From assembly GCF_003669015.1 (NCBI RefSeq), contig NZ_CP033069.1, positions 4,288,501 to 4,352,500 of the forward strand: DNA of 64,000 nt, read 5' to 3'. Shown here piece after piece: positions 38,111 through 46,666 of the stretch (within the stretch, counting starts at the first letter, position 1; every line of letters starts with the position of its first letter). The stretch is from Acidovorax sp. 1608163 (GTDB lineage: Bacteria; Pseudomonadota; Gammaproteobacteria; Burkholderiales; Burkholderiaceae_C). The notes under the pieces are model-generated. The model saw only the letters and a program-made list of their open reading frames with translations, did not search any database and was not told the origin of the DNA. A program made the position numbers and the translations under genes.

Positions 38111-39670
38111 ATGGAAGTCCTCAACAACCTGGCGTTCGGCTTCAGCCACGCACTCACGCTGCACAACCTGATGTACTGTGCCATCGGCTGCACAGTAGGC
38201 ACCTTGGTGGGCTTGTTGCCCGGCCTGGGCCCCCTGGCCACCATCAGCCTGCTGCTGCCGCTGACCTACTCAATCGACACCACGGGCGCGCTGATCATGC
38301 TCGCCGGCATTTACTACGGCGCGCAATACGGAGATAGCGTGAGCGCCATCACCATGAAAATTCCGCACGCAAGCAGCATCGTGGCCTGTATTGACGGGTA
38401 TGCGATGACGCTCAAGGGGCAGACCGGGCTGGCGCTGTTCACTGCGGGGTTTTCCAGCTTCATCGGTGGCACGGTGGCCATCGTGGTGCTGACCTTCCTG
38501 GCCCCCAGCCTGGGCGAGGTGGCCTTCCTGTTTGGCCCGGCGGACTACTGCGCACTCATGTTGGTGGGCTTTGTGTGCGTGAGCTTTGTGACCACCGGCA
38601 GCCTCATCAATGGCCTGGCCATGTGCCTGGTGGGCGTGTTGCTGGGCTCGGTAGGCACCGACGTGAACAGCGGCACCGCGCGCTTCACCTTCGACCTGCC
38701 CTTCCTGGCCGACGGCGTGGGCATTGTCAGCATTGCGCTGGGCTGCTTCGGCATTGCCGAGATCACCAAGAACCTAGACTCGCGCGAGGAGCGCTCGCCC
38801 TTCAACGGCAAGATCAAGCTCATCCCGACCTGGCCTGAGTTCAAGCGCATCATCCCCAGCGCATTGCGCGGCAGCGTGGTCGGCTCCCTCCTGGGCATCC
38901 TGCCAGGCGGCGGCCCGGTGATTGCGCAGTTTGCGGCTTACGCCCTGGACAAGAAGGTCAGCAAATACCGCCATGAGATCGGCTCTGGCTGCATCGAAGG
39001 CGTGGCCGGCCAAGCCGCCGCCGACGAAGCCGCTGCGCGCACCAGCTTCATCCCGCTCATGAGCATTGGCATCCCTGAGAACGCCGTCATGGCGCTGATG
39101 ATGGCGGCCTTCATCATCAAGGGCATCCAGCCCGGCCCCAACATGATTGCCGGGCACCCCGAGCTGTTCTGGGGACTGGTCGCCAGCATGTGGATTGGCA
39201 ACTGCTTCTTGCTGACACTGAACGTGCCCCTGGTGCGCTACTGGCTGTCGGTCTTCAAGGTGCCCTACAACGTGCTGTTCCCGGCCATCCTGTTCTTCTG
39301 CTGCATTGGCACCTACAGCATCAACAACAACCTCGACGATGTGTTCATCACCGTGGTGTTCGGCCTGCTGGGCTACCTGTTCATGCGGCTGGAGATGGAC
39401 CCCTCGCCGCTGATGCTGGGCTTCATCCTTGGCCCCATGCTGGAAGAAAACTTCCGCCGCAGCATGCTGCTCAGCCGGGGCAGCTTTGAGGTGTTCGTGA
39501 ACCGCCCCATCAGTGGCACCTTGCTCGGACTGATTGCAGTGTTTGTGTTGTGGCAGATGGTGAGCTTCTTCCGCCAAAGGGGCAAAACCCCGGCGTTAGC
39601 GGATGCGGCGCATGCCGACCACCAAGCCGTGGCGCCTGGCACCCCGGCAGTCCCGCAGCACGGCGCCTGA
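38111..39670 (+). CDS. tctA: Tripartite tricarboxylate transporter large subunit TctA
   Basis: A 519-residue permease with about 12 helices. Family signatures are GLLPGLGPLATISLLLPLTY, IYYGAQYGDSVSAI, LLGILPGGGPVIAQFAAYALDKK, and PLMSIGIPENAVMALMMAAF. It imports citrate-like or other carboxylates with a cation, receiving substrate from a periplasmic Bug receptor. Normal length. A strong terminator follows at 39784-39827. Confidence 0.95.
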   Translation: MEVLNNLAFGFSHALTLHNLMYCAIGCTVGTLVGLLPGLGPLATISLLLPLTYSIDTTGALIMLAGIYYGAQYGDSVSAITMKIPHASSIVACIDGYAMTLKGQTGLALFTAGFSSFIGGTVAIVVLTFLAPSLGEVAFLFGPADYCALMLVGFVCVSFVTTGSLINGLAMCLVGVLLGSVGTDVNSGTARFTFDLPFLADGVGIVSIALGCFGIAEITKNLDSREERSPFNGKIKLIPTWPEFKRIIPSALRGSVVGSLLGILPGGGPVIAQFAAYALDKKVSKYRHEIGSGCIEGVAGQAAADEAAARTSFIPLMSIGIPENAVMALMMAAFIIKGIQPGPNMIAGHPELFWGLVASMWIGNCFLLTLNVPLVRYWLSVFKVPYNVLFPAILFFCCIGTYSINNNLDDVFITVVFGLLGYLFMRLEMDPSPLMLGFILGPMLEENFRRSMLLSRGSFEVFVNRPISGTLLGLIAVFVLWQMVSFFRQRGKTPALADAAHADHQAVAPGTPAVPQHGA

Positions 39671-39783
39671 GGGTTCAGAGCCCTGTTGACGACCCTGCAG
39701 AGCGTCGCCAACAGACTCCCAAGCCAGTTCAAAACCTGTGACCGCACCGGGTCCGCGCGCCCCCGGTGCTTGAACCGGTGCCT

Positions 39784-39827
39784 GAAGCCACCCGCACGGA
39801 GGACTCCGTGCGGGTGGCTTCGTTTTT
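39784..39827 (+). terminator. Strong rho-independent terminator of tctBA
   Basis: Arms GAAGCCACCCGCACGGAG (39784-39801) and its exact complement (39804-39821) give an 18-bp perfect stem, followed by GTTTTT. It is the best terminator in the window. The long perfect stem also creates look-alike open frames on both strands, which are not genes. Confidence 0.9.
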
Positions 39828-39898
39828 GGGCACCACAGCACAGCCCCCGCCCGATGGCCTTGGCTTATTAACCACGTCACCGGCACTGATATTTACCC

Positions 39899-39941
39899 AA
39901 TTGCATTGTGCGCAATTTAATTGCCAGCAACAATTCAACCC
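39899..39941. promoter_or_regulatory. Candidate OhrR operator and ohrR promoter
   Basis: AATTGC (39899-39904) and GCAATT (39912-39917) form an inverted repeat, followed by AATTGCC and CAACAATTC. AT-rich AATT-containing palindromes of this kind are typical of OhrR sites that derepress on organic peroxide. ACAAT at 39930-39934 lies seven bases before the ohrR ATG and may be the -10 element. Confidence 0.55.
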
Positions 39942-40406
39942 ATGCCCACCCGCCCAAGCACTCCCACCACACCCACGCCGCCGTCGTTGCGGCTGGACAA
40001 CCAGGTCTGCTTCGCGCTCTACTCCGCATCGCTGGCCATGACCAAGCTGTACAAGCCGCTGCTGGAAGCCATTGAACTGACGTACCCGCAGTACCTGGTG
40101 ATGTTGGTGCTGTGGGAGCAAGATGGGCTCACCGTGTCTGAACTGGGCGAGCGCCTGTACCTGGATTCGGGCACGCTGACGCCGCTGCTCAAGCGGCTGG
40201 AGTCGGGTGGCAACATCCGCCGCCTGCGCGATGCCGAGGATGAGCGACGCGTGCGCATCAGCCTCACGGACCAAGGGCTTGCACTGCGGGACAAGGCCGA
40301 AGCCATTCCGCCCTGCGTGCTGGAAAGCAGCCAGTGCACCCTGCCAGAACTGGTGGCCCTGACCACCGAACTCAAACAACTGCGTGACCGATTGGGTCAG
40401 CGCTGA
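39942..40406 (+). CDS. ohrR: Organic-peroxide-sensing MarR-family repressor OhrR
   Basis: A 154-residue MarR/OhrR protein. The reactive cysteine is Cys23 in LDNQVCFALYSAS, and YLVMLVLWEQDGLTVSELGERL, TLTPLLKRLESGG and RRVRISLT make the winged helix. Oxidation of the cysteine by lipid or organic hydroperoxides releases the operator. The Pro/Thr-rich first 17 residues are unusual but harmless. The ATG at 39942 has no Shine-Dalgarno but a close ACAAT element. It lies upstream of ohr, its usual target, with 50 bases between. Confidence 0.92.
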   Translation: MPTRPSTPTTPTPPSLRLDNQVCFALYSASLAMTKLYKPLLEAIELTYPQYLVMLVLWEQDGLTVSELGERLYLDSGTLTPLLKRLESGGNIRRLRDAEDERRVRISLTDQGLALRDKAEAIPPCVLESSQCTLPELVALTTELKQLRDRLGQR

Positions 40407-40456
40407 ACGATTCCCTCCACCGCCCGCCTTTGGGCAAACACTGCAAGGAAGACACC

Positions 40457-40873
40457 ATGACGACACTCGAAAAAGTCCTGTACACAGCCAAGTCCCACGT
40501 GACCGGCGGCCGTGATGGCGCAGCCAAGACCGACGACGGCCGCCTGGACGTCAAGCTCTCCTCACCCGGCACCTCCGGCACCGGCACCAACCCAGAGCAG
40601 CTGTTTGCCTCCGGCTACGCCGCCTGCTTCATCGGCGCCATGAAGGCCGTGGGCGGCAAGATCGGCATCCCCGTGCCGCAGGACGTTTCCATCGACGCCG
40701 AAGTGGACCTGGGCCCCATCCCTAACGCCTACGGCATCGCCGCCCGCCTGGCCATCAGCCTGCCCGGCCTGGACAAAGCCACGGCCCAGAAGCTGGTGGA
40801 CGCAGCCCACCAGGTGTGCCCCTACTCCAACGCCACACGCGGCAACATCGACGTGACCATCACGCTGGTGTAA
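40457..40873 (+). CDS. ohr: Organic hydroperoxide resistance protein Ohr
   Basis: A 138-residue Ohr/OsmC-fold thiol peroxidase. Catalytic cysteines are Cys57 (GYAACFIGAMK) and Cys121 (HQVCPYSNATR), with the conserved catalytic Arg/Glu environment (TNPEQLFASGY). It reduces organic hydroperoxides using lipoylated proteins as electron donors. AAGGAAG precedes the ATG. Confidence 0.95.
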   Translation: MTTLEKVLYTAKSHVTGGRDGAAKTDDGRLDVKLSSPGTSGTGTNPEQLFASGYAACFIGAMKAVGGKIGIPVPQDVSIDAEVDLGPIPNAYGIAARLAISLPGLDKATAQKLVDAAHQVCPYSNATRGNIDVTITLV

Positions 40874-40910
40874 GGCCCGCGCGCACCAGTTGCGCCCAGC
40901 TTGCCCACAA

Positions 40911-40942
40911 CCGCCGGTGCCCTCGTCAGAGCTCACCGGCGG
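40911..40942 (+). terminator. Probable ohr terminator hairpin
   Basis: CCGCCGGTG (40911-40919) pairs with CACCGGCGG (40934-40942) around a 14-base loop, 38 bases after the ohr stop. Only three T residues follow, so strength is uncertain. Confidence 0.5.
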
Positions 40943-41028
40943 TGTGCTTTGGGGCCGCACGTCCCCGGAGAAAACCGTAGGCCCGTGGCCTCCACCGTGG
41001 GGCATGATGCAGGCATGGGGAGATCACC

Positions 41029-41799
41029 ATGAAACTGGCCCTCTTGTCAGACATCCATTCCAACCGCCAGGCACTGGACGCCTGCCTGCAGCACGCCCGT
41101 GACCAGGGGGCGGAGCACTTTGCCCTGCTGGGCGACCTGGTGGGCTACGGGGCCGACCCCGCCTATGTGGTGCTGCAGGCCATGGAACTGGCCGCAGCCG
41201 GGCACAGCGTGATCGGCGGCAACCACGACGCCTTTGCCGTGCACCCCCCGGTGGGGGCCGACAAAGGCGCCACCAGCATCGCCGCCCAGGGCGCGGTATG
41301 GACGCACGAGCAACTCACCCCGCAGCAGCGTGATTTTCTGGCCCAGTTGCCCCTGACCGCCGAGGTGGGCGGCGTGCTGCTGGTGCACGCCAGCGCCGAT
41401 GCCCCCGAAAGCTGGCGCTATGTGGACAACGAAGTGGTGGCAGCCCAGTGCCTGGAGGCTGCGACCCAGCACCCCGGAGTGCAGCATGTGTTTTGCGGCC
41501 ATGTGCACTTGCAGACCCTGTACTACCGGGGGGCCGGGCGAGGACTGATGCGCTTTACGCCCATGGCGGGGGTCGCGGTGCCCGTGCCACCGCACCGGCA
41601 ATGGGTGGCCACAGTGGGCTCGGTCGGCCAGCCGCGTGATGGAGACCCGCGCGCCATGTACGCCCTGCTGGACACCGACCACTGGCAGCTCAGATTTGAG
41701 CGCGTGCCCTACGCAGTGAGCGAGGCTGCTGCCGCCATTTTGGCCACGCGGGGGGCCCTGCCCGCCACCTTTGCCCACCGGCTGGAGGCGGGACGATGA
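41029..41799 (+). CDS. Metallophosphoesterase
   Basis: A 256-residue calcineurin-like phosphoesterase. The metal motifs are LLSDIHSNRQAL (D-x-H), LGDLVGYGADP (G-D), IGGNHDAF (GNHD), LLVHASA and CGHVHLQTLYY (GHxH). The closest look is to the YfcE/ApaH-like group that dephosphorylates nucleotides or proteins. A GGGGAGA site precedes the ATG. The stop overlaps the start of a protein-kinase gene by four bases (ATGA), which suggests a kinase/phosphatase pair. Confidence 0.88.
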   Translation: MKLALLSDIHSNRQALDACLQHARDQGAEHFALLGDLVGYGADPAYVVLQAMELAAAGHSVIGGNHDAFAVHPPVGADKGATSIAAQGAVWTHEQLTPQQRDFLAQLPLTAEVGGVLLVHASADAPESWRYVDNEVVAAQCLEAATQHPGVQHVFCGHVHLQTLYYRGAGRGLMRFTPMAGVAVPVPPHRQWVATVGSVGQPRDGDPRAMYALLDTDHWQLRFERVPYAVSEAAAAILATRGALPATFAHRLEAGR

Positions 41800-43226
41800 A
41801 ACTGCTGGAGCCCGGCGCCGTGGTGGACGGCTTTGTGGTGCGCGAATGCATCCACGCAGGGGGCATGGCCCACATTTACCGGGTCGAATACGCCAGCGGC
41901 GCGCCAGACCCCGGCTTTCCCATGGCCATGAAGATCCCGCGCATGACGGTGGGTGATGGGGCGGAGAACATCGTGGGGTTTGAGGTAGAGCTGCAAATCC
42001 TGCCTGCTCTTACCGGCCCGCATGTGCCGCGCTTTGTGGCCGCTGGCGACTTGCACCGGCTGCCCTACATCACCATGGAATACCTGCAGGGCCACACCCT
42101 GCAGCACTGGCTGGACGCTGGCGAGCGCCCAGACGATGCACAGATCGCCCGCCTGGGTGCGGCCCTGGCCCACGCCGTGCACAGCCTGCACCAGCAAAAC
42201 GCCTGCCACCTCGACCTCAAGCCCGGCAACGTGCTCTTCACGCACGAGGACCACGCCGTGCTGCTGGACTTTGGCCTGTCGTGCCACGCGCACTTCCCGG
42301 ATCTGCTGGCCGAAGAGCAGCGCAAGGCTGTGGGCTCGCCCGCCTGGATGGCGCCCGAGCAAGTGGTGGGCGTGCGGGGTGACCCGCGCAGCGACCTCTT
42401 CGCCATTGGCGTGATGCTGTACGAACTGGCCACGGGCGAGCTGCCTTTTGGCGCCCCCACCACCGATGGCGGCCTGCGCCAGCGGCTGTGGATGGTGCCC
42501 GCACCGCCGCGCAAGCACCGCCCCGACCTGGCCCCCTGGCTGCAAGAAATCATCTTGCGCTGCCTGGAGCCCGAGGCCGCGCAGCGCTACCCCTCGGCCG
42601 CCCACCTGGCCCTGGACTTGGCCAACCCCACCCAGGTGCGCATTACCGAGCGGGGGCGGCGCACCCAGGGCACTCCGTTCCTCGCGCACCTCAAACGCTG
42701 GCTGCGGGCTGCGGGCATGCACTACCAGCCCAGCCCCTTGCCCTCGCAGCAGATCGAAGAAACCCCCATCGTGATGGTGGCCGTGCCGCACAGCGATGTG
42801 ACGGACGCCACGCTGTACTCGCTGCGCGAAGCGGTGGCCCGCTCGCTGGGCATCCGGCCCGGGGCGCGGCTGGCGTGCGTCACGGTGCTGTCCCCGTCGG
42901 CAAGCAGCACCAGCGACAGCGCCCGCAGCGAAACCGCGCTGCACCGCCAGCACCACGCCCGCCTGCGCCAATGGGCCCAGCCGCTGGACCTGACCGAACA
43001 CCCCGTGAGCTACCACGTGCTTGAATCCAGTGATGTGGCCCACGCCCTGGTGCGCTATGCCGAGGGCAACCACGTCAACATGATGATTCTGGGCGCGGCC
43101 ACCCACGGGCTGCAAACCCAGCGCTTCATTGCCACCGTGCCGATGCGCGTGGCCCGCGACGCACCGTGCACCGTCATCCTGGTCAAGCAGGCCCTACCGT
43201 TTGCGCGCCTGGCCGGGACGGCTTAG
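41796..43226 (+). CDS. Ser/Thr protein kinase fused to a universal stress protein domain
   Basis: A 476-residue soluble fusion. Residues about 10-278 are a Hanks-type kinase: Lys46 (AMKIPRM), catalytic HLDLKPGN (138-145), Asp158 (DFG) and APE (186-188). The glycine loop is short (IHAGGMAHIYRV). Residues about 323-465 are a UspA-like domain (IVMVAVPHSDVTDATLYSL, MMILGAATHGLQTQRF, RDAPCTVILVK). The kinase may phosphorylate its own Usp domain or stress proteins. It starts inside the phosphoesterase stop, so it is translationally coupled to a possible opposing phosphatase. No transmembrane segment is visible. Confidence 0.88.
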   Translation: MKLLEPGAVVDGFVVRECIHAGGMAHIYRVEYASGAPDPGFPMAMKIPRMTVGDGAENIVGFEVELQILPALTGPHVPRFVAAGDLHRLPYITMEYLQGHTLQHWLDAGERPDDAQIARLGAALAHAVHSLHQQNACHLDLKPGNVLFTHEDHAVLLDFGLSCHAHFPDLLAEEQRKAVGSPAWMAPEQVVGVRGDPRSDLFAIGVMLYELATGELPFGAPTTDGGLRQRLWMVPAPPRKHRPDLAPWLQEIILRCLEPEAAQRYPSAAHLALDLANPTQVRITERGRRTQGTPFLAHLKRWLRAAGMHYQPSPLPSQQIEETPIVMVAVPHSDVTDATLYSLREAVARSLGIRPGARLACVTVLSPSASSTSDSARSETALHRQHHARLRQWAQPLDLTEHPVSYHVLESSDVAHALVRYAEGNHVNMMILGAATHGLQTQRFIATVPMRVARDAPCTVILVKQALPFARLAGTA

Positions 43227-43304
43227 CCAGCAAGTGATAGAGAACTGTCACCCACGCGGCCCTTGGCTATTGAGCCCACACGCCCTTTGCATTAGCGTAG
43301 CGGC

Positions 43305-44396
43305 ATGAGCACCACCACCCTCCTCGTGCGCCAGAACCAACTGGCCGACACCGCTGTGCGCACCACGGCCGATTCAGCGCTGCAGGAGGGAGAGATCCGC
43401 GTCCAGGTGGACCGGTTTGCCCTCACCAGCAACAACATCACCTACGCGGCCATGGGCGACATGCTGCAGTACTGGCAGTTCTTCCCCTCGGGCGAGGCGG
43501 GCTGGGGGATCATTCCGGTGTGGGGGTTTGGCACGGTGCAGGCCTCGCGGCACCCCGACATTCCGGTGGGCGAGCACCTCTACGGCTACTGGCCCATGGC
43601 CACCCATGCGGTGCTGGCCCCGCACCGCGTGAGCAGCACGGGATTCAGCGACGGCGCTGCGCACCGCGCGGGGCTGCATGCGGTCTACAACCACTACCTG
43701 CGCACCAGCACCGACCCGTTCTACCAGCCCTTCAACGAAGACATCCAGGCCCTGCTGCGGCCGCTGTTTGTCACCTCGTGGCTCATCGACGACTTTCTGG
43801 CCGACCAGCAGTTCTTTGGCGCGGGCACCGTGTTGCTGTCCAGCGCGTCCAGCAAGACGGCCTACGGCACGGCGTTCGAGCTGGCCAAACGCCCAGGCAT
43901 CCAGGTGGTGGGGCTGACCTCAGCCACCAACCGGGCGTTTTGCGAAAGCCTGGGCTGCTACCACCGGGTATTGGCTTATGAAGACCTGGAACAGCTGCCC
44001 GCCAAGCCTGCCAGCGTGTACGTGGACTTTGCGGGCAGCGTGGCGCTGCGCGGGCGCATCCACCGGCATTTGACAGGGCTGGCCTACAGCTGCGCCGTAG
44101 GGGCCAGCCATGTACAAGACCTGGGCGGCGCGGGCGACCTGCCCGGCCCCCGCCCCACCATGTTCTTCGCCCCGGCACAGGTCAAAAAGCGCAACGCAGA
44201 CTGGGGAGCCCAGGGCCTGAACGAGCGCCTGGTCCAGGCATGGCAGCAGTTCAGCGCAGCGGTGCAGGCCCCGCCGCAGCCCTGGTTGGTGGTGCAGCAC
44301 CACCAAGGCCGCGCCGCCACGCAGGCGGTGTATCTGCAGGTGCTGGGCGGCCAGGGCAGCCCGCGCCTGGGGCATATGGCGAGCCTGCTGGCGTAA
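43305..44396 (+). CDS. DUF2855 family protein
   Basis: A 363-residue cytoplasmic protein matching DUF2855 in length and layout. It resembles a degenerate medium-chain dehydrogenase: an N-terminal barrel with GEIRVQVDRFALTSNNITYAAMGD and a Rossmann-like half with VLLSSASSKTAYGTA and VYVDFAGSVALRGRI. The function is not established. It stands alone in front of srkA with 77 bases between. Confidence 0.8.
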   Translation: MSTTTLLVRQNQLADTAVRTTADSALQEGEIRVQVDRFALTSNNITYAAMGDMLQYWQFFPSGEAGWGIIPVWGFGTVQASRHPDIPVGEHLYGYWPMATHAVLAPHRVSSTGFSDGAAHRAGLHAVYNHYLRTSTDPFYQPFNEDIQALLRPLFVTSWLIDDFLADQQFFGAGTVLLSSASSKTAYGTAFELAKRPGIQVVGLTSATNRAFCESLGCYHRVLAYEDLEQLPAKPASVYVDFAGSVALRGRIHRHLTGLAYSCAVGASHVQDLGGAGDLPGPRPTMFFAPAQVKKRNADWGAQGLNERLVQAWQQFSAAVQAPPQPWLVVQHHQGRAATQAVYLQVLGGQGSPRLGHMASLLA

Positions 44397-44473
44397 TCAT
44401 CCGTCTGCCACCGCCCGCAGGTCACCGGTCGCACAACCCCCTTGCAAAGCATGCCAGCGACGACAATCGCTGC

Positions 44474-45529
44474 ATGCACCCACACCATGACAACCCGCCG
44501 GACGCAGCCACCAGCGCCCAACACCCTTTTGCCACACTGACACCCGACGCCGTGCTGGATGCACTCGCCAGTGTGGGACTGTACGGCGACGGGCGGCTCA
44601 TGGCGCTGTCGTCTTATGAAAACCGGGTGTACCAGGTGTCGCTGGAAGACGGCCAGCGCGTGGTGGCCAAGTTTTACCGCCCTGAGCGTTGGAGCCACGC
44701 GCAGATTCTGGAAGAACACGCCTTTGCCGCCGAGCTGACCGCCGCCGAGGTGCCCGCTGTGGGCCCGCTGGAATTGAACGGCACCACGCTGCACACCCAT
44801 GGTGGTTTTGCGTTTTCGGTCAGCCCCTGGCGCGGAGGCCGGGGGCCAGAGCTGGACGACTTTGAGGTGCTGGAGTGGATTGGCCGGTTTCTTGCGCGCA
44901 TCCACACCGTGGGAGCGGCGCAGCCCTTTGCGCACCGCCCGGCGCTCAACGTGCAGACCTTTGGCACCGAACCACGCGACTGGCTGCTGGCCCACGAGAT
45001 CATCCCTCTGGACATGCAGTCGGCCTGGCAAGGCGCCTGCGAAAATGCTCTTAAATTGATAGCTAGCAGCGCTTTATCAATGGGCGATGGAGGCCAATTT
45101 GACTTAAACCAGGCACGCCAGATACGCCTGCACGGCGACTGCCACCCTGGCAACATCCTCTGGACGCCCACCGACCAGCCCAGCGGAGGGCCCCACTTTG
45201 TGGACCTGGACGACGCCCGCACCGGCCCCGCTGTGCAGGACCTGTGGATGCTGCTGTCGGGCGACCGCAGCCAGCGCACGCAGCAGCTCAGCGCCTTGTT
45301 GGAGGGCTACGAGCAATTTCGCAGCTTCGACCGCCGCGAGTTGGCGCTGATCGAGCCCCTGCGCACGCTGCGCCTCATCCACTACAGCGCCTGGCTGGCG
45401 CGGCGCTGGCAAGACCCGGTGTTCCCCGTCAACTTCCCATGGTTTGGCAGCAGCGACTACTGGCGCGGCCAGGTGGACATGCTGCACGAACAGATCGAAG
45501 CCATGGGCGAAGAGCCGCTGTACGCCTGA
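44474..45529 (+). CDS. srkA: Stress response kinase A (SrkA/YihE-like) containing an embedded repeat
   Basis: A 351-residue aminoglycoside-phosphotransferase-fold kinase. The catalytic loop is HGDCHPGN (220-227) and the metal motif is FVDLDDA, with the N-terminal NRVYQVSLEDGQRVVAKFYRP binding ATP. SrkA is a Ser/Thr kinase protecting against envelope and oxidative stress. Residues 192-212 (from LKLIASSALS) are encoded by a copy of the dispersed intergenic repeat, kept in frame between the N-lobe helix region and the catalytic loop. The ATG at 44474 follows GACAAT by six bases, a probable leaderless start. Confidence 0.9.
   Translation: MHPHHDNPPDAATSAQHPFATLTPDAVLDALASVGLYGDGRLMALSSYENRVYQVSLEDGQRVVAKFYRPERWSHAQILEEHAFAAELTAAEVPAVGPLELNGTTLHTHGGFAFSVSPWRGGRGPELDDFEVLEWIGRFLARIHTVGAAQPFAHRPALNVQTFGTEPRDWLLAHEIIPLDMQSAWQGACENALKLIASSALSMGDGGQFDLNQARQIRLHGDCHPGNILWTPTDQPSGGPHFVDLDDARTGPAVQDLWMLLSGDRSQRTQQLSALLEGYEQFRSFDRRELALIEPLRTLRLIHYSAWLARRWQDPVFPVNFPWFGSSDYWRGQVDMLHEQIEAMGEEPLYA
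45049..45108 (+). repeat. Dispersed short repeat, copy 5, inside the srkA coding sequence
   Basis: CTTAAATTGATAGCTAGCAG, then CGCTTTATCAATGGGCGATG, then GAGGCCAATTTGACTTAAA. It matches the intergenic copies in the outer parts (AAATTGATAGCT and GAGGCCAATTTGACTTAAA). The right half of the palindrome has changed (GGGCGATGG for AAGCGCTAG). It is translated without a stop. Confidence 0.8.
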
Positions 45530-45850
45530 CCGCCTAACGCAAGCTGCAAGCGGCACTTGCCCCACACGCAGGCCTGGAGCCATGCCATCCGCCTTCTGCG
45601 GCCATCTCCCATGGCATGGTGAAAATTCGCACAAATATCACTTGTGGCAAAAATGATTTCCAATTTCCCATAAAGTGTTTACAATGACACGCAAATGATA
45701 CTTTGGTGGTTTCCGATGTGTTGGCCACACCGTCGCTCGCGGATTGCAAACGATTGTCAGCACAAGGACCGGGCTTCCGCTTCTAGGGCACCATCCCAAA
45801 GACCCCTTTGTTGTTTTATGAAAAGTGCGCTCAAGCGCTGACCACAAGCC
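45530..45850. promoter_or_regulatory. AT-rich upstream region of the response regulator gene
   Basis: 321 bases without a gene. The middle, from about 45613 to 45720, is markedly AT-rich for this window (AAAATTCGCACAAATATCAC, AAAAATGATTTCCAATTTCC, then CATAAAGTGTTTACAATGAC). TACAAT at about 45679 is a plausible -10. No ribosome site is evident before 45851. I see no palindrome good enough to call an operator. Confidence 0.45.
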
Positions 45851-46666
45851 ATGCGAATAGCCGCCCTCGACGACGACCCGATCTTGCTGGAGCTGATCAA
45901 AGCGACCACCGAGCACCACGGGCATATCTGCCACACCTACCCCACGGGCGCGCAATTGCTGCGCGACATCCGCCACGAAACGTTTGACCTGCTGATCGTG
46001 GACTGGCATTTGCCCGACATGGATGGCCCGGAGGTGGTGACAGCGGTGCGCCAGATGACGGGGAGGCAACTGCCCATCTTGTTTGTCACCCGCCGCCGCG
46101 AAGAGCAGGACGTGATCGAAGCGCTGTCTTGCGGCGCGGACGACTTCATGACCAAGCCCCTGCGCATGGGCGAACTGGTGGCCCGCGCCACAGCCCTGTT
46201 GCGCCGTGCATACCCCCAAGCCATGGGCAACAACCTGGCGTTTGGCCCCTACCGGTTTGACCCCGACAAGCGCTCGCTGCTGCTCAATGAAGTGGAAGTG
46301 GACCTGAAAAACCGCGAATACGAGCTGGCCCTGTTCATGTTCCGCAACGCCGGGCGGCTGCTGTCGCGCGCCCACTTGCGCGAAGTGGTGTGGGGCGAAA
46401 CCAGCGAGGCCCCCTCGCGCTCACTGGACACCCATGTCTCACGCCTGCGCAGCAAGCTCGACCTGAACCCTGCTAACGGCTATGTGGTCAGCGCCATCTA
46501 CGGCATGGGCTACCGGCTGGATGCGGTAGACCCCAACACAGCGCACCACAGTCCTCAGGACGCCCCGGGCTCCGAGGGCGCAGGAGCCGCGGGAGCAACG
46601 GGTGTGGCAGCCACAGCCGCCGGTGAGGGCCGCCAGACCGGCACCACCACCTTGGCCACGAACTGA
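45851..46666 (+). CDS. OmpR-family response regulator with low-complexity tail
   Basis: A 271-residue regulator. The receiver has LDDDP, phospho-acceptor Asp51 (LLIVDWHLPDMDG) and TKPLRMGELVAR. The winged helix ends SLDTHVSRLRSKLDLNP, YGMGYRLDAV at about 228. A tail of about 43 residues rich in Ala, Gly, Thr and Ser follows and is not part of the family fold. Its coding sequence overlaps the 3' end of the convergent exosortase-associated gene by 112 bases. No kinase gene is adjacent on the same strand; the hybrid kinase at 48184 is the nearest candidate partner. Confidence 0.88.
   Translation: MRIAALDDDPILLELIKATTEHHGHICHTYPTGAQLLRDIRHETFDLLIVDWHLPDMDGPEVVTAVRQMTGRQLPILFVTRRREEQDVIEALSCGADDFMTKPLRMGELVARATALLRRAYPQAMGNNLAFGPYRFDPDKRSLLLNEVEVDLKNREYELALFMFRNAGRLLSRAHLREVVWGETSEAPSRSLDTHVSRLRSKLDLNPANGYVVSAIYGMGYRLDAVDPNTAHHSPQDAPGSEGAGAAGATGVAATAAGEGRQTGTTTLATN

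Noticed and set aside
39721..39830. Short frames on both strands with matching peptides around 39766
   Set aside because: They are translations of the perfect 18-bp terminator stem and its surroundings, not genes.
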